DNA from: Polaribacter gangjinensis
GTDB lineage: Bacteria > Bacteroidota > Bacteroidia > Flavobacteriales > Flavobacteriaceae
Reading direction: 5' to 3'
NCBI RefSeq assembly: GCF_038024125.1
Contig: NZ_CP150662.1
Coordinates: 2,311,501 to 2,375,500, forward strand
DNA: 64,000 nucleotides
The position numbers and the translations under genes were made by a program. A model generated the notes under the pieces. The model did no database searches, was not told where the DNA came from, and saw only the letters and a program-made list of their open reading frames with translations. Below, one piece after another: positions 17,410 through 27,109 of the stretch (positions are counted from its first letter, which is position 1; the number at the start of each line of letters is the position of its first letter).

Positions 17410-18450
17410 ATGGAAATCATAAAGAAAGATATTAGAGCACTTACCAAAGAACAATTACGCGATTTTTTTGAAAAAAATGGCGATAAAGCTTTTCGCGGAA
17501 ACCAAGTGTATGAGTGGCTTTGGAATAAGTCTTTGCATTCATTTGACGACATGACCAACATTTCTAAACAAACAAGAGAAATGTTAGAAAAACACTTTGT
17601 CATCAATCATATCAAAGTAGATTCCATGCAAAAAAGTGCAGATGGAACAATTAAAAATGGCATCAAATTGCATGATGGTTTGGTTGTTGAATCTGTTTTA
17701 ATTCCAACAAAAAAAAGAACAACAGCTTGTGTTTCTAGTCAAGTTGGTTGCAGTTTAGATTGTAAATTTTGCGCAACTGCGCGTTTAAAAAGAATGCGCA
17801 ATTTAAATCCAGATGAAATTTACGATCAAGTAGTTGTAATTGACCAACAAAGTCAGTTATATCATCAAAAAAAATTGACGAATATTGTTTTTATGGGAAT
17901 GGGAGAGCCTTTAATGAACTATAACAATGTCATTAAAGCGATTGAAAAAATCACTTCTCCTGAAGGTTTAGGAATGTCATCAAAACGAATTACAGTTTCT
18001 ACATCAGGTGTTCCAAAAATGATTAAAAAAATGGCTGATGATGAAGTAAAATTCAATTTAGCTGTTTCCTTACATTCAGCAATTGAAGAAGTACGAACTT
18101 CAATCATGCCATTTAACGAACATTTCCCATTGGATGATTTGCGTGAATCTTTGGAATATTGGTACGAAAAAACCAAACGAAAAATTACCTATGAATATGT
18201 AGTTTGGGAAGGAATAAATGACAGAAATGAAGATGTAAAAGCATTGATTGATTTCTGTAAATATGTGCCTTGTAAAGTGAATTTGATTGAATACAATCCA
18301 ATTGATGATGGGCAATTTCAACAAGCAAGTTCTAGTGCCATCAACAATTACATTTCTAATTTAGAAATGCATGATATCACCGTAAATGTAAGAAGAAGTA
18401 GAGGGAAAGATATTGATGCTGCTTGTGGACAATTGGCAAATAAGAGTTAA
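17410..18450 (+). CDS. rlmN: 23S rRNA/tRNA adenosine-C2 methyltransferase (radical SAM)
   Basis: Methylates C2 of A2503 in 23S rRNA and of A37 in some tRNAs. The 346-residue protein carries the radical SAM cluster motif CSLDCKFCATA (CxxxCxxC), GMGEPLMNY, ITVSTSGVPKMI, AVSLHS, and a C-terminal Cys region (RSRGKDIDAACGQL) with the cysteine used in RlmN catalysis. The ATG at 17410 is preferred over an upstream TTG at 17401 that lies within the promoter box. Confidence 0.96.
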   Translation: MEIIKKDIRALTKEQLRDFFEKNGDKAFRGNQVYEWLWNKSLHSFDDMTNISKQTREMLEKHFVINHIKVDSMQKSADGTIKNGIKLHDGLVVESVLIPTKKRTTACVSSQVGCSLDCKFCATARLKRMRNLNPDEIYDQVVVIDQQSQLYHQKKLTNIVFMGMGEPLMNYNNVIKAIEKITSPEGLGMSSKRITVSTSGVPKMIKKMADDEVKFNLAVSLHSAIEEVRTSIMPFNEHFPLDDLRESLEYWYEKTKRKITYEYVVWEGINDRNEDVKALIDFCKYVPCKVNLIEYNPIDDGQFQQASSSAINNYISNLEMHDITVNVRRSRGKDIDAACGQLANKS

Positions 18451-18462
18451 GTTTTTTAATTC

Positions 18463-18684
18463 ATGAATAAATATTTAAAAGTAATTTTCAATTTATTCTT
18501 TCTTCTTTCATCACTTATGATTTACTTCGTTATTTGTAACATTATCTTTCTTTCAATTTTTGGAATGGGAGGTATAGAAAATCAAGCAATGAAAAATGGA
18601 ATTGGAATTTTAGTAATTATTGTGCCAATAATTTTAACAATTATTACAGGGTATATATTTTTTAAAATGAAGAGAAAGGTTTAA
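18463..18684 (+). CDS. Small two-helix membrane protein, unknown function
   Basis: 73 residues starting MNKYLKVIFNLFFLLSSLM with two hydrophobic segments (about 7-33 and 46-66) and a basic tail KMKRKV. No domain is recognised. It lies 12 bp behind rlmN and could be cotranscribed. Confidence 0.55.
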   Translation: MNKYLKVIFNLFFLLSSLMIYFVICNIIFLSIFGMGGIENQAMKNGIGILVIIVPIILTIITGYIFFKMKRKV

Positions 18685-18753
18685 TTATTGATTATTTTTG
18701 TTTTTAAATACTGAAACACTGAAATAAATTCAGCGTAAAATAGTTCACCATAA

Positions 18754-19731
18754 ATGAAACCAGTAGAACTTATAAAACTTCCTATCAAAAATGAAATGGA
18801 ACTCTTTGAAAAAAAATTCAAAGATTCCATGCAATCCAATGTGCCACTTTTAAACAGAATTACCTATTACATTATTCGCAGAAAAGGAAAGCAAATGCGA
18901 CCTATGTTTGTTTTTTTGGTGGCAAAAATGGTTTCTGATGGTGGTTTTGACGAACGAACGTATAGAGGAGCATCAGTAGTTGAATTGATTCATACAGCTA
19001 CTTTAGTGCATGATGATGTGGTTGATGATAGCAATAGAAGACGTGGTTTTTTCTCGATAAATGCCCTTTGGAAAAATAAAATCGCGGTTTTAGTTGGGGA
19101 TTTTTTATTGTCAAAAGGATTGTTACTTTCGATTGACAATGGCGATTTTGATTTGCTAAAATTGATTTCAATTGCTGTTCGCGAAATGAGTGAAGGCGAG
19201 TTGTTACAAATTGAAAAAGCCCGAAAATTAGACATTTCCGAAGATATTTATTTTGATATCATTCGTCAAAAAACAGCCACGTTAATTGCGGCTTGTTGTG
19301 GAATTGGAGCAGCTTCAGTTGGGGCAAATGAAGAAACGGTACAGCAAATGCGAAAATTCGGTGAGTATATTGGCATCGCTTTTCAAATAAAAGATGATTT
19401 ATTTGATTATACTGATGAAAAAATTGGAAAACCAACAGGCATTGACATCAAAGAGCAAAAAATGACTTTGCCTTTGATTTATACATTAAATACCTGTTCT
19501 CCAAAAGAAAAAGCATGGATTATCAATTCTGTAAAAAAATACAATCGAGATAAAGTTCGTGTTAAAGAAGTCATCAGTTTTGTAAAAAATCATGGAGGAA
19601 TTGAATATACAACTTCAAAAATGAATGAGTATAAAAATAAAGCACTTGCTATTTTAGAACAATATCCAAATTCTGACTATAAAAATTCCTTAAAAACTAT
19701 GATTGATTACGTTGTTGAACGTAAAATTTAG
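18754..19731 (+). CDS. All-trans polyprenyl diphosphate synthase
   Basis: 325 residues with the first aspartate-rich motif DDVVDDSNRRRG, the second DDLFDYTDEKIGKPTG, the RRKGKQMRP substrate region near residue 43 and HTATLVHDD upstream. It elongates allylic diphosphates with IPP, probably to the side chain of menaquinone (octaprenyl-type). Chain length cannot be read from the sequence by eye. Confidence 0.93.
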   Translation: MKPVELIKLPIKNEMELFEKKFKDSMQSNVPLLNRITYYIIRRKGKQMRPMFVFLVAKMVSDGGFDERTYRGASVVELIHTATLVHDDVVDDSNRRRGFFSINALWKNKIAVLVGDFLLSKGLLLSIDNGDFDLLKLISIAVREMSEGELLQIEKARKLDISEDIYFDIIRQKTATLIAACCGIGAASVGANEETVQQMRKFGEYIGIAFQIKDDLFDYTDEKIGKPTGIDIKEQKMTLPLIYTLNTCSPKEKAWIINSVKKYNRDKVRVKEVISFVKNHGGIEYTTSKMNEYKNKALAILEQYPNSDYKNSLKTMIDYVVERKI

Positions 19732-19751
19732 TCAGTTTAAAGAGTATTTTT

Positions 19752-19759
19752 TATATTTG
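19752..19759 (+). promoter_or_regulatory. -7 box (TATATTTG) for the OmpA-like gene
   Basis: An exact TAnnTTTG match ending 22 nt before the ATG at 19782, in the short gap behind the polyprenyl synthase gene. Confidence 0.5.
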
Positions 19760-19781
19760 ATTTTCAAGAAAAAATCAAACT

Positions 19782-21668
19782 ATGAAAAAAAAATACTTCC
19801 TCTTATTTATTGTAGCCTTATTATTTTCACAAATTAATTTTTCTCAATCAAATTCAGGAATATATTTTCCAATTTCTGATGCTGAAAGAAACCAAAAGTG
19901 TTCTTATTTTACAAATGCATTTCATCAAAAACCAAAAGAAGTTAGATTTAGTATTGTAAAAGAAGGAAATCAACTTTTTTTAAGTACCAATGATAAAAAT
20001 TGGTTTGCTGCAGTTTTTAAAAATTCAGGAGATGGAGTTGCAATTGATGTGGTTTCTAAATCTATTTATGATTGCAATAAAGATTTTGAAGATTCTCAAA
20101 TCAAAGGAACTTTATTACAACCTGTTTTTGCCCAACAATTACTTAGAGGATTTAAAAAATCGGAAAAATCTGGAAATTTTCAAACCCTAGTAGGTTCAAT
20201 TCCAAAAGAATTGCAAAATGACGAATTAGAGTTTAACATCCTGTTTTTAAATAATAAAGCTTTATGCAGATACCAAACAATTTATAACCTTGAGTCATTT
20301 CCTTGGGACTTGTTAGATATGGGAGTTTATTTAGATTCCCTTACTTATAAGGATAAAAAAATTACTACAACTGATAAATTTGTCACTAAGTACAAAACAT
20401 TAAAGTTCATCATTCCTTTTCAAAAAAATAAATATGAGTATGTTTCTGAAGACATAAAGCCTTTGTATGATAGTTTAAAATTGACTGATTTTACTATAAA
20501 AAAGATAAATATCAAAGCGTATTCTTCTATTGAAGGAAGTCTTGAAAGGAATTTAGAATTGCAAGAAAAACGAGCTAATAGTATCATTAAATCACTACAA
20601 ACATTTCAACAACCTAATATAATTACAGAAATTTCTACCTCAGAAAATTGGGTTGAATTTTTAAATGATATCTCAAAAACCAATTATAAAGATTTTAAAG
20701 AACTTTCAAAAAGTGAAATAAAACAAAAAGTTGTTGGAAATGTCTCTTCGGATTTAGAAAAGTATTTAAAAAATCATAGAAAAGCGGTTATCATTTTAGA
20801 ATTAGAAAAAAAAGACAAGTATAAAAATATGTCAAAAGAAAAATTGGTTGATACCTTTAATCAATTGATTTTAAATGAAAATATTGATGAAGCTTTAGTA
20901 GTTCAAAACTCAATATTCGAAAAATTGAAAGAAGAAAATTCTCCAGAATTGCTTTCAAAACTTACAGTTCCAAAGCAGCTAAAATTTATGCTAATTCTCA
21001 CAAAAAATACTGTTTTTAAATATCTTTTAAATGTAAGTTATGCAAAAATTGTTTTTGATGAATTGAAGGTTCTAGAAAAATTAGACCCAAAAAATTATCA
21101 AATCAAATATAATTTAATGGTAATGAAATTTTTTATTTGGAGATATAATTGGGAAGAAATCAAAGAAAACGATTTTAAAACTGAAATTTTAGATTTAAAA
21201 AAATTTGGCATAAAGCAACAATTAATTGATAGAATGTTGGTAAATTTTCATATTGTAAAAGCCGAGAAAAACATGAAAGAGCGAAAATACGAAGCTAAAG
21301 ATGACTCAGTTGATTTTATATTAGAAACATATAATAATTTTACCCTTTCAAATTTTGATTATGTAAGTTTAGCTCAGTTTCTAACATTTTATGCAAATAC
21401 AGAAGAAGCAATTGATCTTTTAGAAGATAAAGTAAAAGAAATAACGATTGATGAAGATTTATTGTTTTATTACTTAAACCTTACATTAATTGATGACTAT
21501 ACTGTTGCATCAAAAAATTACAGAACCATTATGTTAAACGCTATTGAGATTAACAAAAAACGATTTTGTAAATTATTCGATTCTTCAAATGATGGTGGTG
21601 TTACCTTTCAGTTGTTAAAAAATAAATATCTAAAAAATACTTATTGCGAAAACTGTACTAAAAATTAA
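19782..21668 (+). CDS. Secreted protein with OmpA-like segment
   Basis: 628 residues with a signal peptide (YFLLFIVALLFSQINFSQ). Around residues 240-275 a segment INIKAYSSIEGSLERNLELQ...RANSIIKSL resembles the OmpA-like peptidoglycan-binding fold, although its second half is diverged. The rest is helical and Lys/Glu-rich and may form repeats (LLSKLTVPKQLKF, FDELKVLEKLDPKNYQIKY). It ends YCENCTKN, a lone CxxC. The function is unknown. The 3' end overlaps the convergent TonB receptor gene by four bases. Confidence 0.7.
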   Translation: MKKKYFLLFIVALLFSQINFSQSNSGIYFPISDAERNQKCSYFTNAFHQKPKEVRFSIVKEGNQLFLSTNDKNWFAAVFKNSGDGVAIDVVSKSIYDCNKDFEDSQIKGTLLQPVFAQQLLRGFKKSEKSGNFQTLVGSIPKELQNDELEFNILFLNNKALCRYQTIYNLESFPWDLLDMGVYLDSLTYKDKKITTTDKFVTKYKTLKFIIPFQKNKYEYVSEDIKPLYDSLKLTDFTIKKINIKAYSSIEGSLERNLELQEKRANSIIKSLQTFQQPNIITEISTSENWVEFLNDISKTNYKDFKELSKSEIKQKVVGNVSSDLEKYLKNHRKAVIILELEKKDKYKNMSKEKLVDTFNQLILNENIDEALVVQNSIFEKLKEENSPELLSKLTVPKQLKFMLILTKNTVFKYLLNVSYAKIVFDELKVLEKLDPKNYQIKYNLMVMKFFIWRYNWEEIKENDFKTEILDLKKFGIKQQLIDRMLVNFHIVKAEKNMKERKYEAKDDSVDFILETYNNFTLSNFDYVSLAQFLTFYANTEEAIDLLEDKVKEITIDEDLLFYYLNLTLIDDYTVASKNYRTIMLNAIEINKKRFCKLFDSSNDGGVTFQLLKNKYLKNTYCENCTKN

Positions 21669-24073
21669 ATAGTCGCTTTCAAAGAAATTACAAAATTTCT
21701 GCCTGGAGAAACAATTCCTGAGCTATAAGGTCTGTAACGTAAATCTGTTAGGTTTTCAATTCCTGATGAAAACAACAATTTTTCTTTAAATTTATACGAC
21801 GTTTTGATATTTAAAATAAACCAAGAAGGTGAATACGGATTGCCATTTTGATCAATTGCATATATAAAAGGTTTTGCTATTTCGGTTTCAGGCATGTCTT
21901 CAAAAGCAACTTCACCACTGTAATTGGCATAAAATTGAGCGTTGAACTTTTCATTACTATAACTAAAACGTGTTGTTCCAAACCAAGGAGTTGCATGTCT
22001 TAATGGGTCTTTTTCTCCATTATCCAACTCTTCTTCCCCTTTTTGATAATTGAAATCTGTAGAAAATCCAAAGCCTTTTCCAAGATCGATTTCTATACCT
22101 GTTTGAAATCCATATACATTTGCTGCAGCAGCATTTTGAATCGCTTGCACTTGGCTCATTTCTCCATCATACATGATTTGTGATTGTCCATTCAATGTAA
22201 AGTTTCTACGAACCATGGCATTTTTTAATAAAGTATAAAATCCTGTCAACTCAACTTTTACAAAATCGCCAAATGTTTTTGCTACAGAAACATCTGTATT
22301 ATAAGCATATTCTGCTTTCAAATTTGGATTTGGAACAACTACAAAACCAGGTTCAGAATCAAAAACTTTTCCAACATCATCTACATTTGGCGAACGAAAA
22401 GCAGATGAAAAATTGGTGCTTAACAACCATGTTTTTTCGGGTCTAAAAACCAAACCAATACTTCCTGAAAATGCTGCATCATCAATTTTTGCTTCTGTAA
22501 ATGGAAATGGATAAAAAGTAGTATCAAAAACAGCATCTAACGTATAAAAATTATAACGCAAACCTGTTTGTAAGGTCCATTTTGAAGCAAAATCTGTTTG
22601 ATTTGACACATAAAAACCTAAAGAAGACCAAGTTGCATTGGGATATCTGCTTGGTCCTTTTTGTGAAATATTGGTAGAAATATCTGTATTAACTCCTGTA
22701 GAAGTTACCTCATTAAACACATATTCTGCACCATAAAATAGTTTATTTCGTTTGCTTAATACCTTTGAAAAATCCAAATTGGTTGAAAAAGCAGCCACTT
22801 TTTCAGTTCTTGTTTCTCTACTATTTCTGTTGAAACCTCTGCTAATTCTACTTTCTTCAAAATTTTGATGCGTGAGTCGTAAACTTACATTGTCAAAAAA
22901 TGAATGCGCCATATTTTTATCAATTTCAAGATTATTCATCAACCATTTTTGAGGGCCATATTTCCATTCACCATCTCTTGGATTTCCATTTCTTGTGATG
23001 ATTAAGCGATCATATCTATCATAACTTGATGTTTCAGAAAAATGAAAACCGTATTCAAAATCCCAATTGTCATCAGATTTAAATCCTACTTTTTGCATCA
23101 AATTGAGTTGGGTGTATCCTGTTGGAATTTGTTTTTTTGGATTTTCGTTCGTGATTGCAACATCTTGATTATTAATTCTTTCTACATAAAAATTGCGTAA
23201 ATATTCTTCAGGTCCATTGCTTCCCATAGTTAAATCTCCATAATCGTTATGAGAAATACTCGTTACAAATGCCCATTTTTGAAATCCCAAATTGATATCA
23301 GCATGAACGGTTTTTTCTTCATTTGCAGACGAAAATCGTGCAAAAGCATTTCCAGAAATAAGGGCTTTTTCATCAAAAGAAAATTTAGGAGTAATGGTTT
23401 TAAAACTCATTACTGCACCAATAGCATCACTTCCATAAATTACGGAGCCAGGCCCAAAAACAACTTCTGTTTTTTCTATTGAAAAAGGATCTAAAGAAAT
23501 GACATTCTGAATATTACCAGCTCTAAAAATGGCATTATTCATACGAACACCATCAATGGTATACAACAATCTGTTGGTTGCGAAGCCTCTAATCATGGGA
23601 CTTCCTCCTCCTTGTTGGCTTTTTTGCATAAACACTTTGCCTGAAACAGTCAATAAATCAGCAGCAGTTTGCGGATTTAATAATTGAATTTCTTTCTTTG
23701 AAATTACGGCTACTTTTGTGGCAAGTTCTGATTTTTTTTGTTTCCATTTTGAAGCTGAAATGACAATTTCATCCATGCTCAAAATACTAGGTTCTAGTTG
23801 AATGATAAATTTGTTATTTATAATTTCAGCATAGGTTTTTAGTTTCGATTTAAAACCTAAAAAACGGACTTCTAATTTTTCTGCATTTTTAAAAGTACTA
23901 ATATCTGCTTGACCTTTTTCGTTTGTAGTAACGTAGTTTTTAGTTTTTTGATCAAAAATGGTAACCTGTTCTAAACGCTCATTTGTTTCTTTATTTACGA
24001 TAGTTACTGTTTGAGAATATGCGTGCGCACCAAAAAAAAGGAAAACTGAAAATAAGAATAGTTGTTTTAACAT
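21665..24073 (-). CDS. TonB-dependent outer membrane receptor
   Basis: 802 residues. After a signal peptide (FLFSVFLFFGAHAYSQ) come a carboxypeptidase-regulatory-like domain (TVTIVNKETNERLEQVTIFD), then the plug (DEIVISASKWKQKKSELATK, NPQTAADLLTVSGKVFMQ, GGSPMIRGFATNRLLYTIDG, VVFGPGSVIYGSDAIGAVMS) and a 22-strand barrel ending PGRNFVISLKATI. The plug is of the type found in haem/haemoglobin and siderophore receptors. No partner SusD or iron gene lies beside it, so the ligand remains open. Confidence 0.92.
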   Translation of the reverse strand: MLKQLFLFSVFLFFGAHAYSQTVTIVNKETNERLEQVTIFDQKTKNYVTTNEKGQADISTFKNAEKLEVRFLGFKSKLKTYAEIINNKFIIQLEPSILSMDEIVISASKWKQKKSELATKVAVISKKEIQLLNPQTAADLLTVSGKVFMQKSQQGGGSPMIRGFATNRLLYTIDGVRMNNAIFRAGNIQNVISLDPFSIEKTEVVFGPGSVIYGSDAIGAVMSFKTITPKFSFDEKALISGNAFARFSSANEEKTVHADINLGFQKWAFVTSISHNDYGDLTMGSNGPEEYLRNFYVERINNQDVAITNENPKKQIPTGYTQLNLMQKVGFKSDDNWDFEYGFHFSETSSYDRYDRLIITRNGNPRDGEWKYGPQKWLMNNLEIDKNMAHSFFDNVSLRLTHQNFEESRISRGFNRNSRETRTEKVAAFSTNLDFSKVLSKRNKLFYGAEYVFNEVTSTGVNTDISTNISQKGPSRYPNATWSSLGFYVSNQTDFASKWTLQTGLRYNFYTLDAVFDTTFYPFPFTEAKIDDAAFSGSIGLVFRPEKTWLLSTNFSSAFRSPNVDDVGKVFDSEPGFVVVPNPNLKAEYAYNTDVSVAKTFGDFVKVELTGFYTLLKNAMVRRNFTLNGQSQIMYDGEMSQVQAIQNAAAANVYGFQTGIEIDLGKGFGFSTDFNYQKGEEELDNGEKDPLRHATPWFGTTRFSYSNEKFNAQFYANYSGEVAFEDMPETEIAKPFIYAIDQNGNPYSPSWFILNIKTSYKFKEKLLFSSGIENLTDLRYRPYSSGIVSPGRNFVISLKATI

Positions 24074-24158
24074 CTATAAAATCTATGATTGATAATTGAA
24101 GTTTTTACTTATCAAAAATCATACCTTTTTATGGTTTTTTGAGGTTTTATTTTAAAAA

Positions 24159-25667
24159 TTATAAACTTAATAATTCCTCCAAAAATTCTCTTTTATTAGA
24201 CAATCTTGGCACTTTGTGTTGCCCACCCAATTTTCCTTTTTTCTTCAACCATTCATAAAACAAACCTTGTTTTGCAACTTGTATTTTTGGAAAAGCCAGC
24301 GTTAAATTGTTGTATCTTTTTGCTTCATAATCTGAATTGATTGATTTTAAAGCGTTGTCTAACAACTCCGTAAAATATTGTAAATTTTCTGGTGCGTCTT
24401 TAAATTCAATCAACCATTCATGTCCTCCACTATTTTTTCCTTCCATAAAAATTGGAGCCAAAGTGTAATCTGTGATGGTTGCGTTTGTTTTTTTACAAGC
24501 CAAATTCAATGCATCTTCTACATTTTCAATGTTCAATTCTTCGCCAAAAACATTGATATAATGTCTTGTTCTTCCAGTAATTTTTATTCTGTAAGGATCT
24601 AAAGAGGTAAATTTAATGGTATCACCAATCATGTAGCGCCATAATCCTGCATTTGTGGTGATAATCAATCCATAATCAACATCTTTTTTAACTTCGGATA
24701 AAGGAATTGCTTTAGAACTTTCTCCTTTATATTCAGTCATAGGAATGAACTCGTAAAAAATTCCATAATCTAACATCAGTAATAATTCTTTCGAATTATT
24801 TTGATCTTGTATCGCAAAAAATCCTTCAGATGCATTGTAGGTTTCATAATATTTGAAACTCTTTTTTGGAATCAGTTTTTTAAACTGCTCTCTGTAAGGA
24901 TTAAAATTGACACCTCCATGAAAATATACTTCCAAATTTGGCCAAACTTCTAGAATATTATTTTTGCCTGTTTTGTCTAAAACTCTATTCAATAAAACCA
25001 GCATCCAACTAGGAACACCCACCAAACTTGTGATGTCTTCGTGAATGGTTTCTTCAATAATTGCCTCTAATTTGGTTTCCCATTCAGCCAATAATGCAGT
25101 TTCTTGTTTGGGAGCTGAACTAAAATCTGCCCAAAATGGCAAATTCTCAGTAATGATTGCAGATAAATCTCCAAAATAAGAATTGTTGTCTTCGTAAATG
25201 GCTGAACTTCCCCCTAATTTCAATCCTTTTCCAGTAAATAACTGACTTTCTTCGTTGTTGGTAATGTACAAACACAACATGTCTTTACCAGCTTTTAAAT
25301 GGCAATATTCTAAAGCTTCATTACTTACAGGAATAAATTTACTTTTGGCATTTGTGGTTCCACTTGATTTTGCAAACCATTTGATGGGTGTTGGCCAAAA
25401 TAAATTTTGTTCTCCTTTTCTGCAACGTTCAATTAACGGAGCAATGGTTTCATATTTTTGAATCGGAACATTTTTTACAAAGTCCTTATAATTTTCAATT
25501 TCCGAAAAATGATGTTCATTTCCAAACGCTGTTCTTTTGGCTGTTGATACCAATTTCAATAATAATTCTTCCTGAACATCAATCGGATATTTTAAAAATA
25601 ATTCAATTTGGTGAATTCGTTTTTTTAAAAACCATGATATGATTGAATTAACTAAAAAGAATGGCAT
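24159..25667 (-). CDS. GH3 auxin-responsive promoter family protein (acyl-adenylating fold)
   Basis: 502 residues with the GH3-type pattern: FAKSSGTTNAKSKFIPVS is the ATP-binding loop, then VGVPSWMLVLLNRVL, YYETYNASEGFFAIQD, LITTNAGLWRYMIGDTIKFTS and ITGRTRHYINVFGEELNIEN. In plants these proteins conjugate amino acids to hormones; bacterial members are presumed acyl-acid ligases with unknown substrates. The gene is divergent from the DUF2797 gene. Confidence 0.88.
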   Translation of the reverse strand: MPFFLVNSIISWFLKKRIHQIELFLKYPIDVQEELLLKLVSTAKRTAFGNEHHFSEIENYKDFVKNVPIQKYETIAPLIERCRKGEQNLFWPTPIKWFAKSSGTTNAKSKFIPVSNEALEYCHLKAGKDMLCLYITNNEESQLFTGKGLKLGGSSAIYEDNNSYFGDLSAIITENLPFWADFSSAPKQETALLAEWETKLEAIIEETIHEDITSLVGVPSWMLVLLNRVLDKTGKNNILEVWPNLEVYFHGGVNFNPYREQFKKLIPKKSFKYYETYNASEGFFAIQDQNNSKELLLMLDYGIFYEFIPMTEYKGESSKAIPLSEVKKDVDYGLIITTNAGLWRYMIGDTIKFTSLDPYRIKITGRTRHYINVFGEELNIENVEDALNLACKKTNATITDYTLAPIFMEGKNSGGHEWLIEFKDAPENLQYFTELLDNALKSINSDYEAKRYNNLTLAFPKIQVAKQGLFYEWLKKKGKLGGQHKVPRLSNKREFLEELLSL

Positions 25668-25724
25668 AGTTTGCTAGTTGATTTTCGTAATTTTGTTAAA
25701 AGTTAAAAATACTAAAATTTGGTC

Positions 25725-26516
25725 ATGAACTATCAAGGAGTGTTAAAAAAAATGAAAACGGAATATTTAGACGAGATTCAGTATTTTTTAGATATGCAAT
25801 CTGATTTTTTGCACGTAAATCAACTATTGAATTCCGAAATTTCCATTTCTTTTGTAAAATATCAATGTTTGCAATGTGAATTGGAAAAGCCAATTTTTAG
25901 ACAAGGTTTTTGTAAATCTTGTTTTTTTGAAACCCCAAATGCTGGTGATTGGATTATGAAACCTGAGTTGAGTAAAGCACATTTAGGCATTGAAGATCGT
26001 GATTTAGCATATGAAAAATCGGTGCAATTGCAACCACATATTGTGTATTTGGCAAATTCTAGCAACGTAAAAGTGGGTGTTACCAGAAAGCAACAAGTGC
26101 CTACAAGATGGATTGATCAAGGTGCGCACGAAGCCATAGAAATTGTTGAAGTGCCCAATAGATATTTAGCAGGAATCACAGAAGTTGCGTTAAAAGCACA
26201 TGTTGCTGATAAAACCAATTGGCGAAAAATGTTGCAAAATGACTGTAAAGACGAGGATTTAGTGGTTTGGAGAGATCAGCTTAAAAAATACATTCCTGAT
26301 GAGGTTTTGCCTTATTTTATTGAAAACAATCAAGAAACCCAGATTCATTTTCCGGTGTTGAAATATCCTGAAAAACCTAAAAGTTTGTCTTTAGAAAAAG
26401 AAAAAACATTTTCTGGAAAATTAGTTGGCATCAAAGGACAATATTTGATTTTTGAAGACGAAACCGTTTTTAATATTCGCGCTAATGAAGGTTTGGTTGT
26501 TGCGATTGAATTTTAA
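25725..26516 (+). CDS. DUF2797 protein with zinc-ribbon-like cysteines
   Basis: 263 residues from the ATG at 25725; the frame can begin at a TTG six bases upstream, but ATG is preferred. It has a four-cysteine cluster CLQCELEKPIFRQGFCKSC near residue 48, followed by the DUF2797 core (HIVYLANSSNVKVGVTRKQQ, PTRWIDQGA, RYLAGITEVALKAHVADKTN) reminiscent of GIY-YIG-like folds. The function is uncharacterised. The downstream lipoprotein begins two bases after its stop. Confidence 0.8.
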   Translation: MNYQGVLKKMKTEYLDEIQYFLDMQSDFLHVNQLLNSEISISFVKYQCLQCELEKPIFRQGFCKSCFFETPNAGDWIMKPELSKAHLGIEDRDLAYEKSVQLQPHIVYLANSSNVKVGVTRKQQVPTRWIDQGAHEAIEIVEVPNRYLAGITEVALKAHVADKTNWRKMLQNDCKDEDLVVWRDQLKKYIPDEVLPYFIENNQETQIHFPVLKYPEKPKSLSLEKEKTFSGKLVGIKGQYLIFEDETVFNIRANEGLVVAIEF

Positions 26517-26518
26517 AT

Positions 26519-27106
26519 ATGAAAAAAATTATCATCTTATTTATTATTTTCTCTTCATGTAAAAAGGAAGTTTATTATTACCCTTCAAAAAAGTTTTTTG
26601 ATGAAAATAAAACTACTGAAATTAGTATCGACAATTTAAATTTTAAGCAAATTACTGATTCAATTAGAAATGAATTATATAATAAAAGGAATTTGTATAT
26701 TAAAGTTATAGAATTTAATAAAACCTATATTATTTCTCCATTCGCAAATACTGGCGGATATATTCGTGAGAGAAATATGTTGAAGATAATCAATGATAGT
26801 ATTTTTAGAATGGATAAAACATATCATATTAGCCATTTATCAAAATTTTTAAAATTACATTATGAAAATAATAATAAGGAAATTGACCTTCCGTTTTCAT
26901 ATAAAAGAGCTTTTATAGAATTGTCATTAGAACCAAATGCAGATTCAAAAAAACTTAAAAATTATCTATTAAAAATACTTGAAACATACAATAAAACTGA
27001 AATAGTTTCTAAAGATAGTATTGAATTAGGTATTATGTTAGATTATCCTTTGGATAGAATATTTCCAAACCCACCTCCACCAATTCCAATAGAAATAGAA
27101 GAATAA
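26519..27106 (+). CDS. Lipoprotein, unknown function
   Basis: 195 residues with a lipoprotein signal MKKIIILFIIFSSCKKE (acylated Cys at residue 15). The mature part has no recognised domain and ends with a proline-rich stretch (FPNPPPPIPIEIEE). It is tightly spaced behind the DUF2797 gene and converges on the HAD phosphatase gene. Confidence 0.6.
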   Translation: MKKIIILFIIFSSCKKEVYYYPSKKFFDENKTTEISIDNLNFKQITDSIRNELYNKRNLYIKVIEFNKTYIISPFANTGGYIRERNMLKIINDSIFRMDKTYHISHLSKFLKLHYENNNKEIDLPFSYKRAFIELSLEPNADSKKLKNYLLKILETYNKTEIVSKDSIELGIMLDYPLDRIFPNPPPPIPIEIEE

Positions 27107-27109
27107 ATT

